A stretch of DNA of 64,000 nucleotides from Gammaproteobacteria bacterium (lineage in GTDB: Bacteria; Pseudomonadota; Gammaproteobacteria; Steroidobacterales; Steroidobacteraceae), in contig JAQGOF010000067.1 of assembly GCA_028293745.1 (NCBI GenBank), positions 1-64,000 on the forward strand. Reading direction: 5' to 3'. A program made the position numbers and the translations under genes. Of this stretch, positions 10,368 to 19,639 are shown one piece after another. Numbering within the stretch: the first letter of the stretch is position 1; the number at the start of each line of letters is the position of its first letter. The notes under the pieces are model-generated. The model saw only the letters and a list, made by a program, of their open reading frames with translations. It was not told the origin of the DNA and ran no database searches.

Positions 10368-11158
10368 CGGAGACGCCCCGGATGTGTGTAGACCACGTGC
10401 CGGTCACGACGTGCGAAAGCCACGAGCGTCAAACCTGTCTTTTCGGCCAGGCGCACGGCAAAGGCAGTCGGGGCTGACAGCGCCGCGAGGAAGGAGATTC
10501 CGACCGTTGCACTCTTTTGCACCATCTCGAAGCTGGCGCGGCTGGTGATGAGCATATAGCCCGAACCGAAATCGGTGCCCGCCCTCACCAGCGCACCGAT
10601 GGCCTTGTCGAGTGCGTTGTGCCGCCCGACATCCTCGCGTACGAGTTGGATGCCCCTGCCCGGAATCACCCACGCTGCGGCGTGGACGCTACCGGTGCGC
10701 GCATTGATAGGTTGCATGGAGCCCAACTGCTCAATGGCCTCATGCAAATCCTCCGTCGAGACTGCTGGACCCGGACCTACCTTCTGCACGTCACGGATCG
10801 CATCCTCTGCGGTCTCCGCGCCGCATAGTCCACAGCCCGTTCGGCCTGTGAGGTTGCGTCTGCGCTGCAGGAGCGCAGAAAATCGCTCCCAGGCCACGGT
10901 GATTTTCACATCAGCCGCTTCGGCGCCGTGCGTGACTTCGACCGATCGAATCTCGTCCGGCTTGCCGACCAGCCCCTCACTCAACGTAAAGCCGACCGCG
11001 AAATCCTCGAGGTTGGCCGGGGTTGCCAACATCACCACGTGTGGAACGCCGTGATACACGAAGGCAATGGGCATCTCCTCCGCCACCTCGTCCGTTTTTC
11101 GGGTCAGTTCCCCCTGAGCCCAACGCTCGACAATGACCTCTGCGAATTCGCTGCTCAC
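10364..11158 (-). CDS. fdhD: Formate dehydrogenase sulfurtransferase FdhD/FdsC
   Basis: 264 residues. FdhD-type proteins pass sulfur to the bis-MGD cofactor before it is inserted into formate dehydrogenase and may chaperone the apo-alpha subunit. The loop TGRTGCGLCGAETAEDA carries the family's CxxC pair; DVGRHNALDKAIG and the central FEMVQKSA segment are also typical. Its start overlaps the fdsA stop (ATGA) and its stop overlaps the fdsD start, so translation is coupled through the set. Confidence 0.95.
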   Translation of the reverse strand: MSSEFAEVIVERWAQGELTRKTDEVAEEMPIAFVYHGVPHVVMLATPANLEDFAVGFTLSEGLVGKPDEIRSVEVTHGAEAADVKITVAWERFSALLQRRRNLTGRTGCGLCGAETAEDAIRDVQKVGPGPAVSTEDLHEAIEQLGSMQPINARTGSVHAAAWVIPGRGIQLVREDVGRHNALDKAIGALVRAGTDFGSGYMLITSRASFEMVQKSATVGISFLAALSAPTAFAVRLAEKTGLTLVAFARRDRHVVYTHPGRLR

Positions 11159-14019
11159 GCTGGCGCAGGATCCCGCGCCCGCTTACGCGGCGACCGTGGC
11201 GATTCGCGCTCCTCGGCTGCCCTTTGCTTCCAGGCTTCGCGCTGATTGACGAGCACGACTTCAACGGCCGTCACCTTGTACTCCGGGCAGTTGGTTGCCC
11301 AATCCGAATTCTCAGTAGTCACGACGTTGGCGTTGGTCTCTGGGAAGTGGAATGTCGTATACACGACTCCAGGGGCGATCTTTTCGCTCACCTTCGCGCG
11401 CAGGATCGTCTCGCCTGCGCGGCTCGTCAATCCCACCCAGTCGCCGTTGCTGATCCCGCGAACCTCGGCGTCGTGCGGATGGATCTCCAACACGTCCTCA
11501 GCATGCCAGATCACGTTCTGCGTACGCCGTGTCTGCGCACCGACGTTGTACTGGCTCAATATCCGGCCTGTTGTGAGTATCAGCGGGAACCGGCTGGTCG
11601 AGCGCTCGGTCGTGGGCACGTATTCCGTAACGAGGAACTTGCCCTTGCCCCGTACGAATTGATGAACATGCATGGTCGGCGTGCCTTCCGGTGCCGCGTC
11701 ATTGCAAGGCCATTGAATGCTTCCCAGGCGGTCCAGCTTGGCGTAGGACACCCCCGCGAAGGTCGGTGTCAACCTGGCGATCTCGTCCATGATTTCGGCC
11801 GGATGTTTGTAATCCATCCTGTAACCAAGAGCGTTCGACAACATCATGGTGACTTCCCAGTCCGCGTAGCCGGCACGCGGCTCCATGATCTTGCGCACGG
11901 GCGAGATGCGGCGCTCGGCGTTCGTAAAGGTGCCGTCCTTTTCAAGGAATGACGAGCCGGGCAGAAACACATGCGCGAACCGTGCAGTCTCATTCAGGAA
12001 CAGATCCTGCACAATCACGCATTCCAGGGCTTCCATGGCCCTGCTGACATGGTGGGTGTTTGGATCGGACTGTACGAAGTCCTCGCCCTGCACGTACATC
12101 GCACGGAAGGTGCCGTCGAGGGAGGCCTCGAACATGTTTGGAATGCGCAGGCCGGGCTCGCGCTCCAGGCTCACGCCCCAGGTGGATTCGAAGAGCTCGC
12201 GCGCCGCGGTCTCCGACACGTGGCGATAACCGCTGAACTCGTGTGGGAACGAGCCCATGTCACAGGAACCTTGGACGTTGTTCTGGCCACGCAGCGGGTT
12301 GACGCCGCCGCCTTCGCGGCCGAGGTTGCCTGTGGCCATCGCGAGGTTCGCGATGCCGATAACCATCGTCGTGCCCTGGCTGTGCTCTGTGACACCCAGC
12401 CCGTAGTAGATGGCCGCATTTCCCCCGGTCGCAAACAGGCGTGCCGCACCACGCACGAGATCGGCAGGCACGCCGGTGATCGACTCGGTCTCTTCCGGCG
12501 AATTCCTCTGCTGAGAGACGAAGGCTTTCCACTTTGCATACGGCCCGGGCTCGCAGCGCCCGGCGACGAAGTCCTCTTTGGTCAGGCCCTCCGTCACGAC
12601 GACGTGCGCCATCGCGTTGATGAGGGCGACGTTCGTGCCGGGCGTAAGCTTCAAATGGAAATCAGCCTGCAGGTGCGGAGAGCGGACCAGTCCGGTCGTA
12701 CGCGGATCCGCTACGATCAGCTTTGCGCCCTGGCGCAGCCGCCGCTTCATCTGTGACGCAAATACCGGGTGGCCATCCGTGGGATTCGCGCCTATGACCA
12801 TGATCACGTCTGAGTGCATCACGGACCTGAATTCCTGGGTTCCCGCGGACTCGCCCAGCGTGTTCTTCAAACCGTAGCCCGTCGGGGAATGGCATACACG
12901 CGCGCACGTGTCGACATTGTTGTTTCCGAATGCAGCGCGCACGAGTTTCTGCACGAGGAATGATTCCTCGTTGGTACACCGGGAGGAAGTGATGCCACCG
13001 ACCGAGTTACGGCCATATTTCTGCTGAATCCGGCGGATCTCGCTGGCGGCGTAGTTGATGGCCTCATCCCACGAAACCTCGCGCCAGTCATCCGTGATGC
13101 GCTTGCGGATCATAGGTTTGAGCACCCGGTCGGAGTGCGTCGCGTAGCCATACGCGAAACGTCCCTTGACGCAGGCATGCCCCTGATTCGCGTGTCCGGC
13201 GCGATTCGGAGCCATTCGAACGACTTCGACATCGGCGCCGTCGCCTTTGACTTCGGCCTTCAGGCTGCAACCCACGCCGCAGTAGGCGCAGGTTGTTGTG
13301 ATCACGTGCTCGGGCTGACCGAGGCCAATGACCGATTTTTCGGTGAGCGCGGCCGTTGGGCATGACTCGACACAGGCCCCGCAGGACACGCATTCCGAGT
13401 CGAGAAACGGCTGATTCTGGCTGGCCGACACCTTGGACTCAAAGCCGCGTGCTTGAATGGTGAGAGCGTACGTACCCTGAACTTCGTCGCAGGCGCGCAC
13501 GCAACGCGAGCAAACGATGCATAGCTCAGGATTGAACGCGAAATAGGGATTGCTCTCGTCTTGCGGGGCGGGACGATGCATCGCCGTCTCACCCGTGTAC
13601 GACGTGGTCTCAATGCCGACGACCGCGGCCATATCCTGCAGCTCGCAGTGGCCGTTAGCAGGGCAGCTCACGCATTCAAGCGGGTGGTCCGAGATGTAGA
13701 GGTCAAGTACCCCGTGCCGCAGATCATGCAACTTGTCGGACTGGGTGCGGACCTTCATGCCCGCAGCAACCGTCGTGGTGCAGGAGGCCGGATAGCCTTT
13801 GCGGCCCTCGATCTCCACGAGGCACAGCCGGCATGAGCCAAATGCTTTGAGGGTGTCGGTGGCGCACAGTTTGGGCACCCGGACCCCGGCCAACGCCGCG
13901 GCACGCATCACCGAAGTTCCTTCCGGCACGGTGACCGGGAGGCCGTCGATTTCAACAGTGACCAGCGCTGCTGAGCACTCGGCGGGTGTCCCCAGATCTT
14001 CGTAGTCGATTGCGTACAT
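11155..14019 (-). CDS. fdsA: NAD-dependent formate dehydrogenase alpha (catalytic) subunit
   Basis: 954 residues. Order of domains: N-terminal [2Fe-2S] ferredoxin domain (about 20-95, cysteines in KLCATDTLKAFGSCRLC), a His/Cys cluster segment (HPLECVSCPANGHC), two [4Fe-4S] motifs (CIVCSRCVRAC and CVSCGACVESC), a further cluster (CAYCGVGC), then the molybdopterin oxidoreductase and dinucleotide-binding domains. The active-site segment TCARVCHSPTGYG places Cys376 as molybdenum ligand with His377, so this is a cysteine, not selenocysteine, enzyme. Length and architecture match oxygen-tolerant cytoplasmic FdsA of Cupriavidus and Rhodobacter. It oxidises formate to CO2, passing electrons through FdsB to NAD+. 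Confidence 0.96.
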   Translation of the reverse strand: MYAIDYEDLGTPAECSAALVTVEIDGLPVTVPEGTSVMRAAALAGVRVPKLCATDTLKAFGSCRLCLVEIEGRKGYPASCTTTVAAGMKVRTQSDKLHDLRHGVLDLYISDHPLECVSCPANGHCELQDMAAVVGIETTSYTGETAMHRPAPQDESNPYFAFNPELCIVCSRCVRACDEVQGTYALTIQARGFESKVSASQNQPFLDSECVSCGACVESCPTAALTEKSVIGLGQPEHVITTTCAYCGVGCSLKAEVKGDGADVEVVRMAPNRAGHANQGHACVKGRFAYGYATHSDRVLKPMIRKRITDDWREVSWDEAINYAASEIRRIQQKYGRNSVGGITSSRCTNEESFLVQKLVRAAFGNNNVDTCARVCHSPTGYGLKNTLGESAGTQEFRSVMHSDVIMVIGANPTDGHPVFASQMKRRLRQGAKLIVADPRTTGLVRSPHLQADFHLKLTPGTNVALINAMAHVVVTEGLTKEDFVAGRCEPGPYAKWKAFVSQQRNSPEETESITGVPADLVRGAARLFATGGNAAIYYGLGVTEHSQGTTMVIGIANLAMATGNLGREGGGVNPLRGQNNVQGSCDMGSFPHEFSGYRHVSETAARELFESTWGVSLEREPGLRIPNMFEASLDGTFRAMYVQGEDFVQSDPNTHHVSRAMEALECVIVQDLFLNETARFAHVFLPGSSFLEKDGTFTNAERRISPVRKIMEPRAGYADWEVTMMLSNALGYRMDYKHPAEIMDEIARLTPTFAGVSYAKLDRLGSIQWPCNDAAPEGTPTMHVHQFVRGKGKFLVTEYVPTTERSTSRFPLILTTGRILSQYNVGAQTRRTQNVIWHAEDVLEIHPHDAEVRGISNGDWVGLTSRAGETILRAKVSEKIAPGVVYTTFHFPETNANVVTTENSDWATNCPEYKVTAVEVVLVNQREAWKQRAAEERESPRSPRKRARDPAPA

Positions 14020-14061
14020 TGCATTCTCCTACTGCGCAGGCGGAATCCTCGGTGCGCCCGG

Positions 14062-15624
14062 CTACCCCGCCTGCTTCAATGGCGGCGTCCGTGCACGGAA
14101 ATCCTCTCTGAAATACTTGATCGCACTCTGTACCGGGAAGGGCGTCATACCGCCGAGGCCGCACAACGATCCCTGCAACATGGTCTCGCACAGGCTTTCC
14201 AACAGTTGCAGGTTGCGCTCGCTCTCCACTCCACCCACGATCCGATCGATGACTTCCACACCGCGCGTCGAACCGATCCGGCACGGGGTGCACTTGCCGC
14301 AGGATTCCACTGCGCAAAACTCCATCGCGTAGCGGGCCATGCGCGCCATGTCCACGGTATCGTCGAACACGACGATTCCTCCATGGCCCAACAGCGCACC
14401 GATGTTGGTGAGCGCTTCATAATCGATCAAAACATCAAATTGCGAAGCCGGGATGTAAGCTCCCAGAGGACCACCCACCTGCACGGCCCGAATCGGCCTG
14501 CCGGTCGCAGAGCCACCGCCGTAGTCGTACAACAACTCCCGCAGGCTCACGCCGAAGGCGCGCTCGACGAGCCCGCCCCGCTTGATGTTTCCGGCGAGTT
14601 GCAATGGCAGCGTGCCCCGGGACCTGCCCATGCCGAAGTTCTTGTAGAACTCGGCTCCCTGGTGAAGGATGATGGGCACGCTCGCAAATGTCATGACGTT
14701 GTTGACAATCGTGGGCTGTCCAAACAAGCCCTTGATGGCTGGAAGCGGCGGGCGCACGCGGACTTCACCGCGCTTGCCCTCCAGGCTCTCCAGCATCGAG
14801 GTCTCTTCGCCGCAGACGTATGCGCCGGCGCCGAGACGTACTTCGAGATCGAATCGCTTGCCGCTGCCCAGGACATCGGAACCGAGATAGCGGGCCTGAT
14901 AGGCGGCGGCGATCGCGGTGTTGAGGGCCCGATAGGCATGGGGATACTCGGCGCGCAGATAGATGTAGCCCTGCGTCGCGCCCACTGCCAGCCCTGCGAT
15001 CGTCATGCCCTCGACGAGGCACAGCGGGTCACCCTCCATCAACATCCGGTCGGAGAAGGTGCCCGAGTCGCCTTCGTCTGCGTTGCAAGTGATGTACTTC
15101 TGCTGCGTCTTCTGCTCGAGAACGGTCTTCCATTTGATCCCGGTCGGAAAGGCGGCGCCGCCGCGACCGCGCAGGCCTGAATCCAGGACGCCCTGCACGA
15201 TGGCCTCGGGCGCCATCGACAGAGCGCGGCGCAATCCCTGGTAGCCACCGTGCGCCACATAGTCAGCAACACTGGCCGGGTCAACAATGCCAACACGCGC
15301 GAACGTCAGACGCTGTTGGGTTGCAAACCAGGGAATTGCGTCAGTCGGGCCGAGGCACAGCGGGTGTGCACCGCCGTTGAGAAAGTCCGCCGCAAACAGG
15401 CTCGGCACGTCGGCGACAGTTACGGGACCATACGCGATGCGTTGGGTCTGAACTACAACCTCAACCAACGGCTCCAGCCAGAACGCGCCACGTGATCCGT
15501 TTCGTACGAGCTTCAGCTCTATCCCGCGAGCTGATGACTCCTTCGCAATCGCCGTGGCGACCTCCCCTGCACCAATGGACAGGGCCGAGGCGTCACGGGG
15601 CACATATACGGTCGCTGCACTCAT
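14062..15624 (-). CDS. fdsB: Formate dehydrogenase beta (NADH-binding, FMN) subunit
   Basis: 520 residues. An N-terminal thioredoxin-like segment is fused to a NuoF/HoxF-type flavoprotein, the FdsB arrangement. Visible: the nucleotide/FMN site GLRGRGGAAFPTGIKW, GAGAYVCGEETSMLESLEG, and the C-terminal [4Fe-4S] cysteines in ESCGKCTPCRIG with the later Cys in LQGSLCGLGG. It takes electrons from FdsA and reduces NAD+. The fdsG stop overlaps its start by four bases; fdsA follows after 42 nt. Confidence 0.95.
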   Translation of the reverse strand: MSAATVYVPRDASALSIGAGEVATAIAKESSARGIELKLVRNGSRGAFWLEPLVEVVVQTQRIAYGPVTVADVPSLFAADFLNGGAHPLCLGPTDAIPWFATQQRLTFARVGIVDPASVADYVAHGGYQGLRRALSMAPEAIVQGVLDSGLRGRGGAAFPTGIKWKTVLEQKTQQKYITCNADEGDSGTFSDRMLMEGDPLCLVEGMTIAGLAVGATQGYIYLRAEYPHAYRALNTAIAAAYQARYLGSDVLGSGKRFDLEVRLGAGAYVCGEETSMLESLEGKRGEVRVRPPLPAIKGLFGQPTIVNNVMTFASVPIILHQGAEFYKNFGMGRSRGTLPLQLAGNIKRGGLVERAFGVSLRELLYDYGGGSATGRPIRAVQVGGPLGAYIPASQFDVLIDYEALTNIGALLGHGGIVVFDDTVDMARMARYAMEFCAVESCGKCTPCRIGSTRGVEVIDRIVGGVESERNLQLLESLCETMLQGSLCGLGGMTPFPVQSAIKYFREDFRARTPPLKQAG

Positions 15625-16115
15625 TGCTTTGGTCCGCTCGTCTTGGACTGCCGCTCTGTAATCAGGGCATCAAAGCGGTCTGGCGTCAGGCGGCCATACA
15701 GCCGCCCATCAATCATCGCCGCGGGAGAACAAGCGCAGTTGCCGAGGCAAAAGACCGGCTCCAGAGAGAACGTGCCGTCTTTGGTGGTTTCGTGGAAATC
15801 CACACCCAGGCGGCCCTTCGCGTGCTCAGCCAGCTCGTCAGCACCCATGGACTGGCACGCCTCGGCCCGGCACAGGCTCACCGTGTGGCGGCCAGGAGGC
15901 GTGTCCCGGAAAAAGTGATAGAAGGTCACGACGCCGTGCACTTCCGCCCGGGACAAATTCAGTGCTTCCGCCAGGATCGGGACGGCATCGGGCGGGACAT
16001 AGCCCAGGGCTGCCTGCACCGAATGCAGTATTTCGATGAGGGGGCCGGGACGATCCTTCATGTCCTCGACGAGGCGGCGGACGGTATCGCTTTCGTTTGG
16101 GGGCATTGCTTTCAT
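15621..16115 (-). CDS. fdsG: Formate dehydrogenase gamma subunit (NuoE-like)
   Basis: 164 residues with a [2Fe-2S] thioredoxin-like fold as in NuoE. The cluster cysteines are in LCRAEACQSMG and FCLGNCACSPA. It forms the diaphorase module with FdsB. It is the promoter-proximal gene of the minus-strand block. ATG at 16115 or 16106 (MPPNESDTV); neither has a strong Shine-Dalgarno sequence, and the promoter candidate would give an extremely short leader. Confidence 0.93.
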   Translation of the reverse strand: MKAMPPNESDTVRRLVEDMKDRPGPLIEILHSVQAALGYVPPDAVPILAEALNLSRAEVHGVVTFYHFFRDTPPGRHTVSLCRAEACQSMGADELAEHAKGRLGVDFHETTKDGTFSLEPVFCLGNCACSPAAMIDGRLYGRLTPDRFDALITERQSKTSGPKQ

Positions 16116-16125
16116 AAGTCCGTTC

Positions 16126-16153
16126 AGTATACGTCTCGTACTATAAGTCTCAA
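16126..16153 (-). promoter_or_regulatory. Sigma-70-like promoter of the fds block
   Basis: On the minus strand TTGAGA (16153-16148), 16 nt, TATACT (16131-16126). Transcription would start only a few bases before the fdsG ATG. The -35 box lies inside the tandem repeat shared with the LysR leader. Identified by eye only. Confidence 0.5.
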
Positions 16154-16197
16154 AACGGGCCCTGGGCCCGATGTCTCAAAACGGGCCGTCACCCGAT
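16147..16197. repeat. Tandem repeat, probable LysR operator
   Basis: Two adjoining copies of about 25 bp, GTCTCAAAACGGGCC...CCCGAT, lie between the divergent fdsG and LysR starts. The first contains the palindrome CGGGCCctgGGCCCG. Its position over the fds -35 box suggests a binding site for the neighbouring LysR protein. Confidence 0.5.
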
Positions 16198-16205
16198 AGA
16201 CCGCT

Positions 16206-17129
16206 ATGCAGCTCAACCGTTTCGATCTCAATCTGCTCATCGCCCTGGACGCACTGGTCCACGAGAAGAACGTTACCCGAGCCGCCGAACGGGTTTTCGT
16301 GTCCCAGCCGGCCATGAGCGCCGCACTCCAGAAGCTGCGGGAGTTCTTCGACGATCAACTGCTCGTCCGGGTCGGCAGGGATATGCAGCTCACGCCGCGG
16401 GGCCTGTCGCTCGTGGAGCCCGTGCGAGAAGCGCTGCTTCGTATCCAGGCGACCCTTGGCACGCAACCCAGCTTTGACCCAGGTACGGTACAGCGGACAT
16501 TTACACTTATCGTCTCGGCGGATGCGCTTCTGCGCGTCATGCCCACAGTGTTCCGCCGTCTGGCTCATGAGGCTCCGGGAATCCGCTGTCACGTGGAACA
16601 CTTCTCGGAGACCACTCTGTCCCGGCTGGAATACGGTGACGCGGACCTGTTTCTCGGGCTCAACAGCCTGCGCCTGTTTGGACTACGCGCGTTCCCGGAG
16701 TCACTGAGGATCGTGGACCTGCGACCCGTCCGTTGGCTGTGTGCCGTTTCCAACGATCATCCCACGGTGGGCGAGTCGATCACGGAGCAGCAGTACCTCG
16801 CCCTCCCCCACGTGTTCGGCTGGCCGAGTGGTCACACCATTCCGCTGGAGGAGCTCGTCCGGCGACTGCTCAGCGCAGACCTCGATGTCCGGGCGACGAC
16901 TCAGGGACTGCTCGAGATCCCCTTCATGCTCGCGGGCACCGAGTTGGTTGCGACGCTGCCCGAGCATCTGGCGAAGACGCTCGCGAAGCTCGCACCCGTA
17001 AAGTTGATGCCCGTACCCTTTGAAACACCTGACACGCGCGAGGTGGTCATCTGGCACAAGCGCAACGAGCCCGACCCCGGGCACGCCTGGTTGCGCGAGG
17101 TGTTGATCGCGGCCGCTCAGTCACCCTGA
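16206..17129 (+). CDS. LysR-family regulator of the formate/one-carbon block
   Basis: 307 residues. The N-terminal winged helix-turn-helix is clear (LNLLIALDALVHEKNVTRAAERVFVSQPAMSAALQKLRE), followed by a substrate-binding domain with NodD-like features (FTLIVSADALLRVMPTVFRRL). LysR proteins usually control the divergently transcribed neighbour and themselves. Here that neighbour is the fdsG-to-ligM block, with a tandem repeat and promoter in the 90-bp gap. The inducer is unknown; a methoxyaryl acid or formate would fit. No good Shine-Dalgarno precedes the ATG. Confidence 0.88.
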   Translation: MQLNRFDLNLLIALDALVHEKNVTRAAERVFVSQPAMSAALQKLREFFDDQLLVRVGRDMQLTPRGLSLVEPVREALLRIQATLGTQPSFDPGTVQRTFTLIVSADALLRVMPTVFRRLAHEAPGIRCHVEHFSETTLSRLEYGDADLFLGLNSLRLFGLRAFPESLRIVDLRPVRWLCAVSNDHPTVGESITEQQYLALPHVFGWPSGHTIPLEELVRRLLSADLDVRATTQGLLEIPFMLAGTELVATLPEHLAKTLAKLAPVKLMPVPFETPDTREVVIWHKRNEPDPGHAWLREVLIAAAQSP

Positions 17130-17160
17130 GCGGCGCAACGCGCGCAGTACTGCGGGTTGG

Positions 17161-18048
17161 CTACTTTGCATGGCCCGTCAGGATCTTGGAATGGTGGCGC
17201 AGGTGATCCTCCATGAAGGTGGACATGAAGTAATAGCCATGGTCGTAGCCTTCATGGCGTCGCAGCGTCAGCGGATATCCAACTTTTTGCGCCGCGGCCT
17301 CGAACACGTGCTGCGGCAGTTGTTTCTCGAGGAACTGGTCCGCCAGGCCCTGGTCCACGAGTATGTGCGGGCGCCGCGCCGCATCCTTCAGACCCAGCAT
17401 GATCTCGGTTGCATCGTAGGCGCTCCACTGGCCCTTGTCCGGCCCCCCGGTATCCGGACCAAGATAGCCGCTGAACGCCTTCTGGCCCCACGGCACCTGT
17501 TTGGGCGCGGAAATCGGCGCAAACGCCGAGATCGATTTGTAGATTTGCGGGTTGCGCAGTCCGAGCACGAGCGCGCCATGCCCGCCCATGGAGTGGCCAA
17601 AGATTCCGGTCCGCGCCGGGTCCGCGGGAAACTGTGCTTCGACGAGGGTCCGCAGTTCCTGTGTGACGTAGGTGTACATCCGATAGTGCTTCGACCACGG
17701 CTCCTGGGTCGCATCGACGTAGAAGCCGGCACCAACACCGAAATCCCACGAATCGCTCTCGCCAGGCAGATTCAATCCCCGCGGACTGGTGTCGGGTGCG
17801 ACGAGCATCATGCCCAGCTCTGCGGCCACGCGCTGTGCGCCGGCCTTGATCATGAAGGTCTCTTCGGTACACGTGAGCCCCGCGAGGTAGTACAACACCG
17901 GCACGCGGCCACTTCGGCCCTGCGGGGGTACGAACACAGAAAAACGCATGGGCGACGCCGTGCTCGTAGAGGCGTGGCGGTAGAACCCCACTGTGCCCTC
18001 AAAACATTTATGCGCACTGATGACTTCGAATGCAGGTGTATCGGCCAT
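17161..18048 (-). CDS. fghA: S-formylglutathione hydrolase
   Basis: 295 residues from the ATG at 18048 (AAGGT 7 nt upstream), rather than the track's upstream start. Esterase D family: YYLAGLTCTEETFM, the nucleophile elbow GIFGHSMGGHGA, a late Asp (HILVDQGLADQF) and the His motif RHEGYDHGYYF complete the Ser-Asp-His triad. It hydrolyses S-formylglutathione to formate and glutathione, the last step of glutathione-linked formaldehyde oxidation. Its place beside the formate dehydrogenase and near a candidate formaldehyde-releasing lyase makes formate from formaldehyde a second feed into Fds. The glutathione-dependent formaldehyde dehydrogenase (adhC/frmA) is not in the window. Confidence 0.93.
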   Translation of the reverse strand: MADTPAFEVISAHKCFEGTVGFYRHASTSTASPMRFSVFVPPQGRSGRVPVLYYLAGLTCTEETFMIKAGAQRVAAELGMMLVAPDTSPRGLNLPGESDSWDFGVGAGFYVDATQEPWSKHYRMYTYVTQELRTLVEAQFPADPARTGIFGHSMGGHGALVLGLRNPQIYKSISAFAPISAPKQVPWGQKAFSGYLGPDTGGPDKGQWSAYDATEIMLGLKDAARRPHILVDQGLADQFLEKQLPQHVFEAAAQKVGYPLTLRRHEGYDHGYYFMSTFMEDHLRHHSKILTGHAK

Positions 18049-18298
18049 TACGCTACCTTGATCGGTGCAGGACTTGCGGAAGTTGCCGGCCATTATGGCC
18101 CATCCCACCAGAGAGGCGCCCCTCCAGCTGCTGCCAGCACCCGTTCCGAAAAGGATCCGTTCAACGAATGGAACGATCGAGAATAACCGCGCGCGGGCGG
18201 TGATCGGCTGCTCCGTCTTTCATAGTGCGCCTGGATTGCCGAGAATCCACGCTCTCGCATTGGCGACCTGTAGCTTCGCGGGTCACATGAGGGGGACT

Positions 18299-19639
18299 AT
18301 GCTGGTGAATACCGATCCGCGCGAAACGTTGGCGAGCGCGCCCATGAGCACGCTTCAGGTCCTGGCTGTCGCGATCACTGTGGGCCTCACGGCACTCGAC
18401 GGATTCGACGTCCTCTCCATCAGCTTCGCCTCGCCCGGCATCGCGGCCGAGTGGGGCATTGACCGTGCAGCCCTCGGCGTCGTGCTGTCGATGGAACTGA
18501 TGGGAATGGCACTCGGCTCGATAGTGCTGGGTGGCGTTGCGGACAGAATCGGCCGCCGCCCCACCATGCTCGGCTGCCTGGTGTTGATGACCCTTGGCAT
18601 GTTCATGGTCACCACGGTGAAACAGATCCCCGAGCTCGAAGTCTGGCGGTTTACGACCGGGCTTGGAATTGGCGGCCTGCTGGCCGCCAGTAACGCGGTG
18701 GCCGCCGAGTTCGCCAATCTGCGCCGTCGCAACCTGTGTGTATCGCTCATGGCCGTCGGCTATCCGCTGGGCGCCGTGTCGGGCGGGCTGATCGTCGCGC
18801 AGTTGCTGCAGGGACATGACTGGCGGTCGGTGTTTTATTTCGGCGCAGCGATTACCGCGGCCTTCATTCCGCTGGTGCTCCTGATGCCCGAGTCAGTGCA
18901 TTGGCTGGCACAGAAGCAACCCGCAGGGGCGCTGGAGCGGATCAACCGTGCGCTCACGCGAATGGGCCACGCGGTCATCGGTGCGCTGCCCGCAATTCCA
19001 GCGGAGGTCCGGAAGCGCTCGGTTACCGACATTTTCGCGCCCGGGCTGATCATGACTACCGTACTGTGCGCGCTTGCGTATTTCTTTCACATAATGACCT
19101 TCTACTTCATGCTGAAGTGGGTGCCGAAGATCGTCGTGGACATGCATTTCCCGCCGTCCGCTGCTGCTGGCGTTCTCGTCTGGGCGAATGTAGGTGGCGC
19201 GTTGGGAGGGACGGTTGTCGGACTCATAACCCAACGCGTCGGGCTCAAGCAGGTCACAATCGGCGCGATGTTGCTCTCGAGCGTCATGGTGGTCCTGTTT
19301 GGACGCAGCGCTCCCGACCTCATCGAGTTGTCAGTGCTGTGTGCCGCGGCCGGCTTCTTCACGAATGGAGTCATCGTAGGCATGTACGCGATTTTCGCGC
19401 AGGCGTTTCCAACGCACGTGCGCGCGACGGGCACGGGATTCGCCATTGGCATAGGACGCGGTGGATCGGTGCTCGCACCGATCACGGCCGGGTTCCTGTT
19501 CAAATGGGGCTATCCGCTGCCGACGGTCGCGCTTTACATGGCGATGGGCTCGCTCATTGCCGCCGGCGTCCTGGCGTTACTGAAGCTCAAGCCGGATCAG
19601 CCGGCCTCCATCACCTTGTTGAGCAGTGCGAGGAGCTGA
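18299..19639 (+). CDS. AAHS-type aromatic acid:H+ symporter (MFS)
   Basis: 446 residues from the ATG at 18299 (GAGGGGG just upstream); the track's extra 78 residues are non-family. Twelve hydrophobic segments. TALDGFDVLSISFASPGIAAEWG carries the DGxD motif of aromatic-acid transporters (PcaK, VanK, BenK) in helix 1, and GGVADRIGRRPTML is the MFS loop 2-3 signature. Likely imports a carboxylated aromatic such as vanillate, protocatechuate or a biaryl acid; DdvK of SYK-6 is of this type as I recall. It diverges from fghA, and its 3' end overlaps the marR-like gene on the other strand by 43 bp. Confidence 0.85.
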   Translation: MLVNTDPRETLASAPMSTLQVLAVAITVGLTALDGFDVLSISFASPGIAAEWGIDRAALGVVLSMELMGMALGSIVLGGVADRIGRRPTMLGCLVLMTLGMFMVTTVKQIPELEVWRFTTGLGIGGLLAASNAVAAEFANLRRRNLCVSLMAVGYPLGAVSGGLIVAQLLQGHDWRSVFYFGAAITAAFIPLVLLMPESVHWLAQKQPAGALERINRALTRMGHAVIGALPAIPAEVRKRSVTDIFAPGLIMTTVLCALAYFFHIMTFYFMLKWVPKIVVDMHFPPSAAAGVLVWANVGGALGGTVVGLITQRVGLKQVTIGAMLLSSVMVVLFGRSAPDLIELSVLCAAAGFFTNGVIVGMYAIFAQAFPTHVRATGTGFAIGIGRGGSVLAPITAGFLFKWGYPLPTVALYMAMGSLIAAGVLALLKLKPDQPASITLLSSARS

